Shown here: one piece after another, positions 52,793 to 61,836 of the stretch
Position numbering within the stretch: the first letter of the stretch is position 1
How the letters are laid out: the number at the start of each line of letters is the position of its first letter
Origin: Flavobacterium sp. UBA7680
GTDB taxonomy: Bacteria; Bacteroidota; Bacteroidia; Flavobacteriales; Flavobacteriaceae
Reading direction: 5' to 3'
Assembly: GCF_002482975.1 (NCBI RefSeq)
Contig: NZ_DLHA01000018.1
Coordinates: 83,539-147,538 of the forward strand
Length of the DNA: 64,000 bases
Notes under the pieces: model-generated
The model's database searches: none
What the model was told of the DNA's origin: nothing
Seen by the model: the letters and a program-made list of their open reading frames with translations, nothing else
Position numbers and translations under genes: made by a program

Positions 52793-55700
52793 TTATCTTT
52801 TTGGATTTACAAAATATTTTTGGGGTAGAATAGCTTGGACACCCGTCTTAGAATTGTAAATATAAACTTTTCCAGTTCCTCTTGAAAATTCATAATTTGT
52901 TGTTCCTGTAGATCTTGCGGGATTTACATCCAAACTAGGACCGGTTGAAGGCGCAGGACTAAAACTATACGTATAAGCAGTTCCGCTCATTTGTATCGTA
53001 TTTGGGTTTGTATTCTCTCCTTCAACAATAGTTCCACTTTGATGGCTATGGAAAGTACTTCGAGTATTTTCATCAACTGTGTGAGTTATAGTCGCTCTAC
53101 TATCAGTTTTAGGGTTCGCTACTGCACCAGCTGGTGATTCAGCTACAATTCCTGAATTTGATATTGTACCACCGTATTCTCTATTGTTTGCTGGCGTAGT
53201 TCCTCCCTTTCCATTATCTTGATTAACAATATCTACCATTTGTTGTCTAACTTGAGTACTACCTTCAATTTCAACACTATTTTTATAAGCAATATCATTT
53301 GATTGAAATGCAGATGTATTACCCGAATTATCTTTGATAAATTTTACGGTAGCATTGAGTTCTGATTTAGTTATTCCATTAGATGCAACACCAGAAGAAA
53401 ATTCTGTTTCTGTAGTTTTAATGGCATACATTTTCCCATCATTGATTCCATCATCTCCAATTTTTTTACCGTCTTCATTTATAAAGTCACCAGGAGCCAT
53501 CCCATCTGGATCAATAAAATAAACAGGGTTATTAAAAGCATAATTATATGGACTATGTCTTCTCATTTTCTCAGCTAAAGGGTCAATATTCATCCATCTG
53601 CCAAGTGCCGGATCATAATTTCTTGCTCCAAAATCGTATAGATTCAACAGATTCCCACCAATATTTTCGCCTTGAAGCTCCTTACCATTGTACTTATACT
53701 TTAATCCATCATTTGTAGAATTCTTAGCTATATTATATCCTTCTTGTGTTAACCCAAATGGATAATAATTATTCTCTTCTTGTATAACAAGATTTTTGTC
53801 ATAACTCAAACGAATATTCCCAAGATGATCTTTATATTGATAAATATATTTATAAGAACTTGCTGTTACTGCCTCTACATAACCCTCAGTTGTTGGAAAA
53901 AACTTTAAGGCAGCTGTACAAGTTTGACAATCTGTTTTATATTGATAACCTCCCAAATAATCCGTTGTGGCAATACTTGCAGGTGAGGTAACAGTTACAA
54001 TCTTCTGAACTTTCTGTCCTGCAGCATTATAAAGATAAACAATATTTCCTGTTGTGGCAAAAGTTATCTGAGCAGGAAGATTAAAATTATTATATGTTAT
54101 TGCTGTTATGTTTTTATTATTGTCTTTTATCATGTTACCATTAGCATCATAACTATAATCATCAACGGTATTGGCAGCACTGTCTGTGAAACCATTTACT
54201 TTAGAGATTGCAGGTGCATTGTCAATCACTTTTGTAAGCTGGTTGGTTTGGTTTGCTGCACCATAACTGTACACTAAATTGTCAATTTGCGTAGCAGTAG
54301 TTTCATTATTACCATTACGTATTAAAGACAAAATGTTTCCGTTTTTATCGTATGTCAAACTTTCATTATAAGCACTATTTGTAATAGCAGCTCTTTGGAA
54401 AACAGCATCTTTTAATCGGTTTAAATTATCATATTTATAACCGTAAGAGCGAATAACTGGTGTGGTTTCTGAAGCGCTGGTCCAATACGTTTCTGCAATG
54501 TTTCCATTGTATAAAGTCTTTACACCAGTAATACCGCTGGCGATGGTATTATAATTTATTCTAAAAGCAAATTGATCTCTAGGATCAGTCCCATTTGTTA
54601 ATGAATTTATATCATTAATATTTGTCATCCATCCACGAATATTATATGTATAATCTATTTTCTGCGTAGGTGCTGCTGTCGTATTTCCTACTTTTTTAGA
54701 AGTTAGTTGTCCTAACTCGTCATAAGTATTACTTGCCATAAGCTCTATCGTTCCGTTATTTATCTGATGTGTCTGTGTCAATAAACGATCTTGATTAGAA
54801 TACGTAAAAGCATCTTTTGTTACAAGTTCTGTATCCGTACTTAACCTTTTATGCCTTGTAATGCTGTACTGCAGCTGTCCTGAGAACGGATCAAGTTTGC
54901 TATCAGTATAAGTATAACCACCTAAGAAATTTTGCGTGTAAGAGCGAATAGGCCTTGCTTTAGCATCATATAATGCATAAGCTAGCTCATTTCTGTAAGT
55001 TGTACTATTTTCTAAAATTCTTGTCCAGCTTCCTGTACTTAGTCCAACAGGTTTTTCTGTTGTTGATGTTTTTGTGCTGTAAAAGACATTTTGTGTTTCA
55101 ACGGCAGCTGGAATTGTTGGTGCATTTGGGTAATTATAATCATCAAAATAACTTACAGTCAGCACATGATAACCTGCAGTTGGCCAGGCAGCCGTGGTAT
55201 ATCTAAATGATACTCCATTTATGGTTATATTTGTTGCTGTCGCAATTTTAGTTTCGCTGTTGACACTATATCCATTTTGAAGATCCTGTAATGTTTTTCT
55301 ATCAGCACTAGTAATTGTAGCAGCAGATAGCCACGCCGTAATTACCGAACGATTTAAGGCATCGTATTTTGTTACAGTCCATCCAGAAGAAGTAATATCT
55401 GTAAATGGAGATAAACTTGGACCAGTAGCTATTGGTCTGTCTAATTTGTCGTAAACAATAAACTCCCATTGTTTACCAGGTAATTTTTTCTCCACAAGTC
55501 GATTACGAGAATCATACTTATACTGATAGCATAATCCATTTAAAGCATTTTGCAGGCTATTATCAATTTGGGCGCTAAAAGTACTTCCGGCAGCAGCATT
55601 AAAACCAGGCAATAATCTTATAGAATTTGAAGCTGTCAACGATAGAGTCGATCCTGAAGCTACTGTGGCCGTAGATGTAATATCACTTGGTATATTTAAG

Positions 55701-57058
55701 GCATTAATAAGATCAACTGCCTTAGGAGGTATTACATAAGTTAGATTGCCATACTGATCGTAAACATAATAGGTATCATGTTTTACTCCGGCATCATAAG
55801 TACGTTTTAAGATTACCTGTCCTTCTTTATTTTTAAACTCAACTGTTGATCCATTACTTTCTGAAGGTGAAGCTGTCGTATTCTCATCATAAGTTATAGT
55901 CTTAAAAAGCTGATTAACACTATAAAGGCCACTTTGATTTCCTTTACTTAATGCAATATCATATAAGCCTGAAGTTGAATTCCAGATTGCATTTACTGTA
56001 TAGTTCTTTACAGCATCATTGGTTACATTGGTCTGATAAGCCATTTTTACCGTATGGTTATTCGCAAGCGCCCAATCTGCTCCTGGTGCTGCCTGCTGTA
56101 AAACACGGTTTAATGGGGAATCTTCTAATTGTTTTTCGCTAAAAGGGTTTGTATTTGCCACGCCATAATTAGTCTGGTATTGTGCAACTAAATTAGGAAA
56201 CAAAGTAAAAGGATTAATATAATTGGCATTATTTTGTGTAGATGCATAAGGAAGATATTCTCTTACCTGCCTGCCAAAACCATCATACTCAATAGGTGTT
56301 ACTATATCTTTTCCAGAGTTGGAAGCCTGGTAATCTAAACTTTGTATTGGCCTTCCCAAACCATCAAAATATGTAACTTTTTGTGCAGCCTGAACTATTG
56401 TAGGATTTGCTATACTAGTTGTAGTGGGCGTTTTATAAACAATATTTCTGATAGCATTTTGATTCTGCAGACTTGCTTCTAAAGTTGTACAATTGGCACT
56501 TGTACCCGGAATCGTTGGACAATTGTCTGTATTATCAAGAACATAATTCCCAGGTGGTTTGGTACATTGCTGGGCAATAAAATTTAAAGGATCGCCCAAT
56601 CCGTCTAAATCATTGTCCAGATACCAAGTTTTTGCGGTATCACAAGCCAGATTTTTAGTAAAACTTAAATAACATCCGTTCCAGCTTGTTGGTGAATTTG
56701 TTAAATAAAAAACCAATGCATTGTTTTCAATTTTTGCAGCAAAATTTGCTAAAGGACTTCCTTGAGCCGATGAAAGTTGTCCTAACTCCATATTAGGCAA
56801 TGCAGGAGAAATGGTTAATGTTGCAACAGTACCAATTTTTAAATAACCTGAACTAGCCCAAGTTGCATTAATAGAAATTGTTAAGACATCATTATTTACA
56901 GAAATTGTACCTCCACCAGTTCCTGACTGGCCATTGTTATTTAAACTTTGTACTGTAATGTTTTGTGTGTAATTAGGATAAATTCCAGCCTGAACCTGAC
57001 CAAAAAACATCATTAAAAAGAAAACTAAGTAATAATTATAATTTTTCATCTTTCTCAT
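52793..57058 (-). CDS. Rhs/DUF6443 exported polymorphic toxin with JAB-like tip
   Basis: The 1421-aa product has a signal peptide (YYLVFFLMMFFGQVQA), a calcium-loop-like DNDLDGLGDP segment near 150, and DUF6443 near 205-330 (VTYFDGLGRPIQSL). Rhs/YD repeats follow (YDKLDRPIATG, YDALNRSVITAW, YDNLNRLKDAVF), then the Rhs-associated core ending in GRWMNIDPLAE...FIDPDGM near residue 1186. The last 235 residues form the tip, with an EYGG element, FHSHQSG near 1336, and GPSLD with VYIYNSKTGVQAILP. These resemble a JAB/JAMM-type metallopeptidase toxin. I chose the ATG at 57058, one base after the upstream stop. The gene is coupled to an upstream Rhs half. Confidence 0.88.
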   Translation of the reverse strand: MRKMKNYNYYLVFFLMMFFGQVQAGIYPNYTQNITVQSLNNNGQSGTGGGTISVNNDVLTISINATWASSGYLKIGTVATLTISPALPNMELGQLSSAQGSPLANFAAKIENNALVFYLTNSPTSWNGCYLSFTKNLACDTAKTWYLDNDLDGLGDPLNFIAQQCTKPPGNYVLDNTDNCPTIPGTSANCTTLEASLQNQNAIRNIVYKTPTTTSIANPTIVQAAQKVTYFDGLGRPIQSLDYQASNSGKDIVTPIEYDGFGRQVREYLPYASTQNNANYINPFTLFPNLVAQYQTNYGVANTNPFSEKQLEDSPLNRVLQQAAPGADWALANNHTVKMAYQTNVTNDAVKNYTVNAIWNSTSGLYDIALSKGNQSGLYSVNQLFKTITYDENTTASPSESNGSTVEFKNKEGQVILKRTYDAGVKHDTYYVYDQYGNLTYVIPPKAVDLINALNIPSDITSTATVASGSTLSLTASNSIRLLPGFNAAAGSTFSAQIDNSLQNALNGLCYQYKYDSRNRLVEKKLPGKQWEFIVYDKLDRPIATGPSLSPFTDITSSGWTVTKYDALNRSVITAWLSAATITSADRKTLQDLQNGYSVNSETKIATATNITINGVSFRYTTAAWPTAGYHVLTVSYFDDYNYPNAPTIPAAVETQNVFYSTKTSTTEKPVGLSTGSWTRILENSTTYRNELAYALYDAKARPIRSYTQNFLGGYTYTDSKLDPFSGQLQYSITRHKRLSTDTELVTKDAFTYSNQDRLLTQTHQINNGTIELMASNTYDELGQLTSKKVGNTTAAPTQKIDYTYNIRGWMTNINDINSLTNGTDPRDQFAFRINYNTIASGITGVKTLYNGNIAETYWTSASETTPVIRSYGYKYDNLNRLKDAVFQRAAITNSAYNESLTYDKNGNILSLIRNGNNETTATQIDNLVYSYGAANQTNQLTKVIDNAPAISKVNGFTDSAANTVDDYSYDANGNMIKDNNKNITAITYNNFNLPAQITFATTGNIVYLYNAAGQKVQKIVTVTSPASIATTDYLGGYQYKTDCQTCTAALKFFPTTEGYVEAVTASSYKYIYQYKDHLGNIRLSYDKNLVIQEENNYYPFGLTQEGYNIAKNSTNDGLKYKYNGKELQGENIGGNLLNLYDFGARNYDPALGRWMNIDPLAEKMRRHSPYNYAFNNPVYFIDPDGMAPGDFINEDGKKIGDDGINDGKMYAIKTTETEFSSGVASNGITKSELNATVKFIKDNSGNTSAFQSNDIAYKNSVEIEGSTQVRQQMVDIVNQDNGKGGTTPANNREYGGTISNSGIVAESPAGAVANPKTDSRATITHTVDENTRSTFHSHQSGTIVEGENTNPNTIQMSGTAYTYSFSPAPSTGPSLDVNPARSTGTTNYEFSRGTGKVYIYNSKTGVQAILPQKYFVNPKR

Positions 57059-57059
57059 A

Positions 57060-60000
57060 TTAGTTTTTATACTGGTATTTGTTTTCTGACAATATATTAT
57101 CATTTTTATCCTTAATGTTTATCAATCTTCCAAATGAATCATACGTGTATGTTATTTTATCATTTTTGGGGTCCGTGATAGTACTCACACCAATAAGCGG
57201 GATATAACTAAAAGTTGAAACCATAGCATTTGGTAAAAGCCCTCGCAGTGTATTAATTGAAGCTAACTGATCTTCATTATAGGTATCCAATACAGCTGTA
57301 GTTATGCCTAAAGCCGTGGCTACATTTGTGTAACTCGCATTTTCAATTTTAGCAATGGGCTGAGTTTGTTTGTATCCCCACAAAATGGTTACAGGAGTCC
57401 CGTTCTCTAATGTATATTGTTGTATATTAGCTTTAGAGTCATATTTATCATAAGTTACTTTCTTCTCAGGAGATGAATAAGTTGGGCTATTTGCTCCCTT
57501 GCCTGCAAAAATGTATTTCGGCAAAATCCAATTACCAGTTGTAACATCTTTTGCATATTGTGTATTTTGTCTCGACAGAAGTTCCGTATTTTTACGATTC
57601 TCAGTAACTAAGGGAATTCCTGTCATCTTTGCATTAGTCATTACATCCTCAATAGGGTCAAGTTGAGGGCGTTCTTTTGAATAGTAATATGTGGTAACAA
57701 GTTTATCACTATTAGTAGTGAACTGATCATCATTACTGGTCGTCTTAGTAGACGTTTTAATATTTAAGTCAGAATCATACGTATAAGTTTCATCTATTGA
57801 TACTGCATTCCCATTAAAGAATGATCTGGTATTTGTTCCTACTAATTTAACAGTACTTGATATTAAGGGATATGACACAAATGTAAAATCTGTCATACCT
57901 GGATAAAGCCTATCATTACAAGAAGAACTCAACCCTCTTAATTGATTAATATTTACTATCCCAAAAGAATACTGATCTGGATATACACTTTGATAAGAAT
58001 AATTTTTTTGGAATAAAAGAGTATTGTTTTTATCATAAGAGGCTTCGTATGATTGAAGTCCATTAAAATAATTCAAAACCGTTGGAAGATTTTTACCACT
58101 TATATTTTCATAATTGAAATATGTATATACCTTTTTTCCATTCGTTAAATCATTATTATCAACTTCAGTTTCTTCAATATTTTCATAAGCTACCAGACCT
58201 CCATCACTTGTAAATAAATTATCAGACGAAATTGAAATCTCATTACTTACTGTTGCAGTTATAATAAACTCGCCGCCTATTGCATCTGGTTTTCTAACTT
58301 CGCAAAATGTTTCCTGCGCTGATAAAGGTTGAAAGCGCGTTAAAATTCTTCCTACTGAATACTTTAAGTTTTTCTTATTTGTAATATTTCCTGTTGAAGA
58401 ATAATTTTTAATAGTTTTAACTCTCAAACCTCCCGTTTTACTTACTTTAGTAACGCCAGTATCGTCGTAATAACGAAAATCTGATTTTAAACCTGCGATT
58501 CTATAAGTATCTGAAGCACCATACTGAAGCGTATTTATAATATCTACTGCATAAATGACAGTTGGATCGGGATCATAATCAATTCTAATAGATTCGTTCC
58601 ATGTTTTTCCATGATTTGATTCAAATGCAACCCTTAGTTCATCTGTAACTTTCCATTGTTTGATAATTGTAGTAACCCCTTGCTTTGTCTTTGAAAAAAC
58701 AATTCTGGAAGGATTATTCCCAGGATTAAAATTATCATAACTATATACAGGTGCATTAGGATTAGGAAAAGGTGTAAATCCATCATTAATGACATTATTG
58801 AAAGATATTGTAGCAGCATTTGCCAATTTAAACTCATGATGGTAAACATCTCCGCTTTTTCCTTGGCTGGTTAAAATTTTAGGTTTATAAGCTTTGGCTA
58901 ATTCTACCATATCTGGAATAAATTGATTTGAAAAAGAATTAGGTTCGTATTCAAATTCCGAAAAACCTCCTGTTGGATAGCTTATTTTTTTCAGCATATA
59001 TGTTCCTGCTTTTTCATTATCTGTATACCTATTAATCCCTTGATAATATCCATACTTAAAAGGAACTTGATAAGTAACTTGTTCACCATTTATATAGGTG
59101 GGCTGATAATACTGCATTTGATTTTCATAATCAAAATAAGCTAAATCAGGCAGTAAGGTTTTATTATCTATACCATTAAAATAACCCCAAAAATCTTTAG
59201 CAAATGAAATTTTCATAGGCATAGTTGAACTAAGATCATATTCAAGTTTATAAGTCGGCATAGTTCTGTCCTGATTCCCAAGATTATCATAACCAATTTC
59301 TTTTACCGTATCTAATTTTAATCTTTTTCCTAATCGAGTTTTATTAGTGTTATAAAAACTCAACGAACTACTAACACTAGGGTTTCCTAAAAACTCATCA
59401 TATGGAAAATAACTATAACCCAATTCAAAAGTTTTTATCTTTTTATTGGTTAGTCCTCGGTACGAAATATCAATTGCTTTTAATCTTTTTGGTGTTGGCA
59501 GAGCTGTTGGCGCGGTAATAGGAACAATATCTTCTCGATCTTCTAATATAAAATCGATGACAGTAGTATTTGTCGTTATTTTTGATAATATTTTTATATC
59601 ATTTTGAACAATTCTATTTCTTAAACCTTTAGCCTCTTGATTTTCTCCTGAACAGGTTTCAGTAATTATGTATCTTTCCTGAAAAGATAAATTTGCAGAG
59701 GACGCATTAGTATAAGTAAAATCAATTTTATTACCATTTACTAAGGTTATTGAGGACAACCAATATGTTCTCCCTACTCGATCAACCTGATCAGGTTCTG
59801 TATCGGTATTATACGCTTGTTCACTCACCCCAAATGTATATGTTATCCCATCTGATGTTTTCGCAGTCATTCCATTTGTCATATCAAAAACAATATCTTC
59901 TGTCTTATTTAACTGAATAACCTGTTTTGTTTCGAAATCTATGTAGAAACTTCCTGAATGACCACCGAAATTAAATTGATAAATATCAGGCTGCGCACCT

Positions 60001-60587
60001 CCTTGCTCGATAAGGTTTTTAACATCAAAAGGAAAAATCCCATTAGGCAGAGGATAAAGATTGTCAGGTTCAGGTGAAGCATAACATCTGTGTCTTAAAT
60101 GTTTATAACTTCCTTGATAACCATAATTTAAAATAATATTTTTAACATGGGAATAGTTTTGAGGTACTACTGAATAAAACATATCCATATCATCTCTTTT
60201 TCCTCTCACTTCCTGAATAATACTGCCGGCCGGCGACAAATCCCATCCTAAACCTACCCAGGTAGCTTCATCAGAAACCTTAATACCTGAACTATGATAT
60301 CTTAATTGAATTGGAATTTCTATTCCTGCTTCCTTAATGGTGTAAATTGGAATCGAAATATTTGCCGTCCCTGTATTATATCCAATGGGGATATCTCCGA
60401 ATCTTCCTAAAAGTGCTGCCTCGGGAGAAGATGGTATATTAATTTTAGGAGAAAAAGTAGAAACATTTTGCGAATACAAAGTCGCACTTAAACCGAAAAA
60501 CAAAAAAAACAACGTAAAAACATTGCTTTTTTGTTTAATAAAATAATTAATAACAGATTTCAATTTGTTTTGGTTGGTAAGAGTCAT
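57060..60587 (-). CDS. Exported Rhs/SpvB-like protein (first half of a split Rhs pair)
   Basis: This 1175-aa protein has a signal peptide (FTLFFLFFGLSATLYSQ). The N-terminal domain is rich in motifs of Bacteroidota Rhs/SpvB-type shells: GRFGDIPIGYNTGTANISIP, IPIQLRYHSSGIKVSDEA and WVGLGWDLSPAGSI. It ends with a few YD-like repeats (ITYTYDSFGRLINIKDKN). No toxin tip is present. The stop is one base before the next Rhs gene's ATG, so the two form a two-polypeptide Rhs, comparable in plan to TcB plus TcC. I chose the ATG at 60587, since the residues before it precede the signal peptide. Confidence 0.85.
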   Translation of the reverse strand: MTLTNQNKLKSVINYFIKQKSNVFTLFFLFFGLSATLYSQNVSTFSPKINIPSSPEAALLGRFGDIPIGYNTGTANISIPIYTIKEAGIEIPIQLRYHSSGIKVSDEATWVGLGWDLSPAGSIIQEVRGKRDDMDMFYSVVPQNYSHVKNIILNYGYQGSYKHLRHRCYASPEPDNLYPLPNGIFPFDVKNLIEQGGAQPDIYQFNFGGHSGSFYIDFETKQVIQLNKTEDIVFDMTNGMTAKTSDGITYTFGVSEQAYNTDTEPDQVDRVGRTYWLSSITLVNGNKIDFTYTNASSANLSFQERYIITETCSGENQEAKGLRNRIVQNDIKILSKITTNTTVIDFILEDREDIVPITAPTALPTPKRLKAIDISYRGLTNKKIKTFELGYSYFPYDEFLGNPSVSSSLSFYNTNKTRLGKRLKLDTVKEIGYDNLGNQDRTMPTYKLEYDLSSTMPMKISFAKDFWGYFNGIDNKTLLPDLAYFDYENQMQYYQPTYINGEQVTYQVPFKYGYYQGINRYTDNEKAGTYMLKKISYPTGGFSEFEYEPNSFSNQFIPDMVELAKAYKPKILTSQGKSGDVYHHEFKLANAATISFNNVINDGFTPFPNPNAPVYSYDNFNPGNNPSRIVFSKTKQGVTTIIKQWKVTDELRVAFESNHGKTWNESIRIDYDPDPTVIYAVDIINTLQYGASDTYRIAGLKSDFRYYDDTGVTKVSKTGGLRVKTIKNYSSTGNITNKKNLKYSVGRILTRFQPLSAQETFCEVRKPDAIGGEFIITATVSNEISISSDNLFTSDGGLVAYENIEETEVDNNDLTNGKKVYTYFNYENISGKNLPTVLNYFNGLQSYEASYDKNNTLLFQKNYSYQSVYPDQYSFGIVNINQLRGLSSSCNDRLYPGMTDFTFVSYPLISSTVKLVGTNTRSFFNGNAVSIDETYTYDSDLNIKTSTKTTSNDDQFTTNSDKLVTTYYYSKERPQLDPIEDVMTNAKMTGIPLVTENRKNTELLSRQNTQYAKDVTTGNWILPKYIFAGKGANSPTYSSPEKKVTYDKYDSKANIQQYTLENGTPVTILWGYKQTQPIAKIENASYTNVATALGITTAVLDTYNEDQLASINTLRGLLPNAMVSTFSYIPLIGVSTITDPKNDKITYTYDSFGRLINIKDKNDNILSENKYQYKN

Positions 60588-61112
60588 ATAATTAGTTGAA
60601 TTATTATAAACTTGAGCTAGGTGGATTTCAAACACAATATTAATGCATTTTTAAATGTTAATTTTTTATTTTTTTAACAAGACAAAACTTCTTTATTATT
60701 ACTTTTTAAAAACGTTTGAAAATCAATTAATTACTATATTTCTGATTAGTTTTTGTAAGGGCAAAAAACATTTTAACAAGATTAATATAAATGAAAATCA
60801 CATTTTTTATTTTGATTGCTAATCTATATAATTAGCCATGTAATTTTTACGGTATTTCCATATTGTTTTTTAGTTTTAGATCGAAAAAATTCTTGTTATA
60901 GATCTTAATATTTCAAAAACATTAATTTTATTTTCAGTATAAAACTTCAAGATCTTCAAAATAAATTTTGATACAATTTTTATTTAAAAATCTAATTCCA
61001 AATCAGTCAATACTTTACAAAAAATTAATACAAATTGTGAATATCTATTTCTTAAATCTCTGATTTATTTTCCTGTAAAATCTATCTTTGGCATCCTTAA
61101 AAATTAGAAAAA
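60588..61112. other. 525-bp AT-rich intergenic region between Rhs and DUF4494
   Basis: No open frame of note on either strand and no stable hairpin. It holds the DUF4494 promoter at its right end (listed) and presumably the Rhs promoter at its left. A TGTGTTTG near 60640 on the minus strand is only a weak match to a -7 box. Confidence 0.6.
61083..61090 (+). promoter_or_regulatory. -7 promoter element for the DUF4494 gene
   Basis: TATCTTTG is an exact TAnnTTTG match 22 bp before the ATG at 61113. At the -33 position only a TCTG is seen, so the upstream half is weak. Confidence 0.6.
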
Positions 61113-61658
61113 ATGAGCGCAATTTGGTACGAATGCAAAGTAAAGTATAGAAAAACCGATGAAACTGGAGGCCAAAAAGTTTTAACAGAACCTTATTTGG
61201 TAGATGCAGTATCTTATACAGAAGCTGAAAAAAGAATTAATGAAGAAATGGCGGCTTATATTAGTGAAGAATTTAAAATCACCAATATTAAAGTAGCAAA
61301 TTATGCTGAGATTCATCCGTTTGAAAATGCTGACCGCTGGTTTAAATCAAAAGTTTCTTTGATTGCTTATGATGAAGAAAGCGGAAAAGAAAGAAAATCA
61401 AATATGTATATGTTGGTTCAGGCAAATGATGTGAGAGAAGCTTTTGATAACACGATTCATGTTATGAAAAATACAATGGGAGAATATTCTATTCCTGCCA
61501 TTTCAGAGTCGCCAATTATGGACGTTTTCCCTTATTTTAGCGGTGAAGAAGAAGAAACCGAAATGCTGGAAAGATTTAACGCTCTTAAAGCTTCAAAACC
61601 TGCAAAAGCAGATGAAGAAATAATAGATCACATGGAATTTGAAACTGTAGAGGAATAA
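61113..61658 (+). CDS. DUF4494-family protein
   Basis: The 181-aa product matches the DUF4494 family of Bacteroidota: it starts MSAIWYECKVKYRKTDETG, followed by KVLTEPYLVDAVSYTEAEKRI and later NADRWFKSKVSLIAYDEE and SGKERKSN. It has no signal peptide and is probably cytosolic. Function is unknown. It has its own promoter and a strong terminator, so it is a single-gene transcript. Confidence 0.92.
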   Translation: MSAIWYECKVKYRKTDETGGQKVLTEPYLVDAVSYTEAEKRINEEMAAYISEEFKITNIKVANYAEIHPFENADRWFKSKVSLIAYDEESGKERKSNMYMLVQANDVREAFDNTIHVMKNTMGEYSIPAISESPIMDVFPYFSGEEEETEMLERFNALKASKPAKADEEIIDHMEFETVEE

Positions 61659-61717
61659 TTTTTTTAAACTTCAAAAAATTAAAATTCCAAATTCCAATAT
61701 TGAAATTTTAACAAATT

Positions 61718-61745
61718 AGCTTCAGAGAAATCTGGAGCTTTTTTA
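61718..61745 (+). terminator. Rho-independent terminator after DUF4494
   Basis: AGCTTCAGA / TCTGGAGCT stem with a GAAA tetraloop and a T6 tract. It differs from the tRNA-Glu terminator by one base across the hairpin core. Confidence 0.88.
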
Positions 61746-61836
61746 TTTTGGGGCAGTAAAACTTACATGTATTTTCAAATCAAAATAAATCCTATATTCG
61801 TTATACAAAACCACTTACAACCAAACCAAAAACTCC

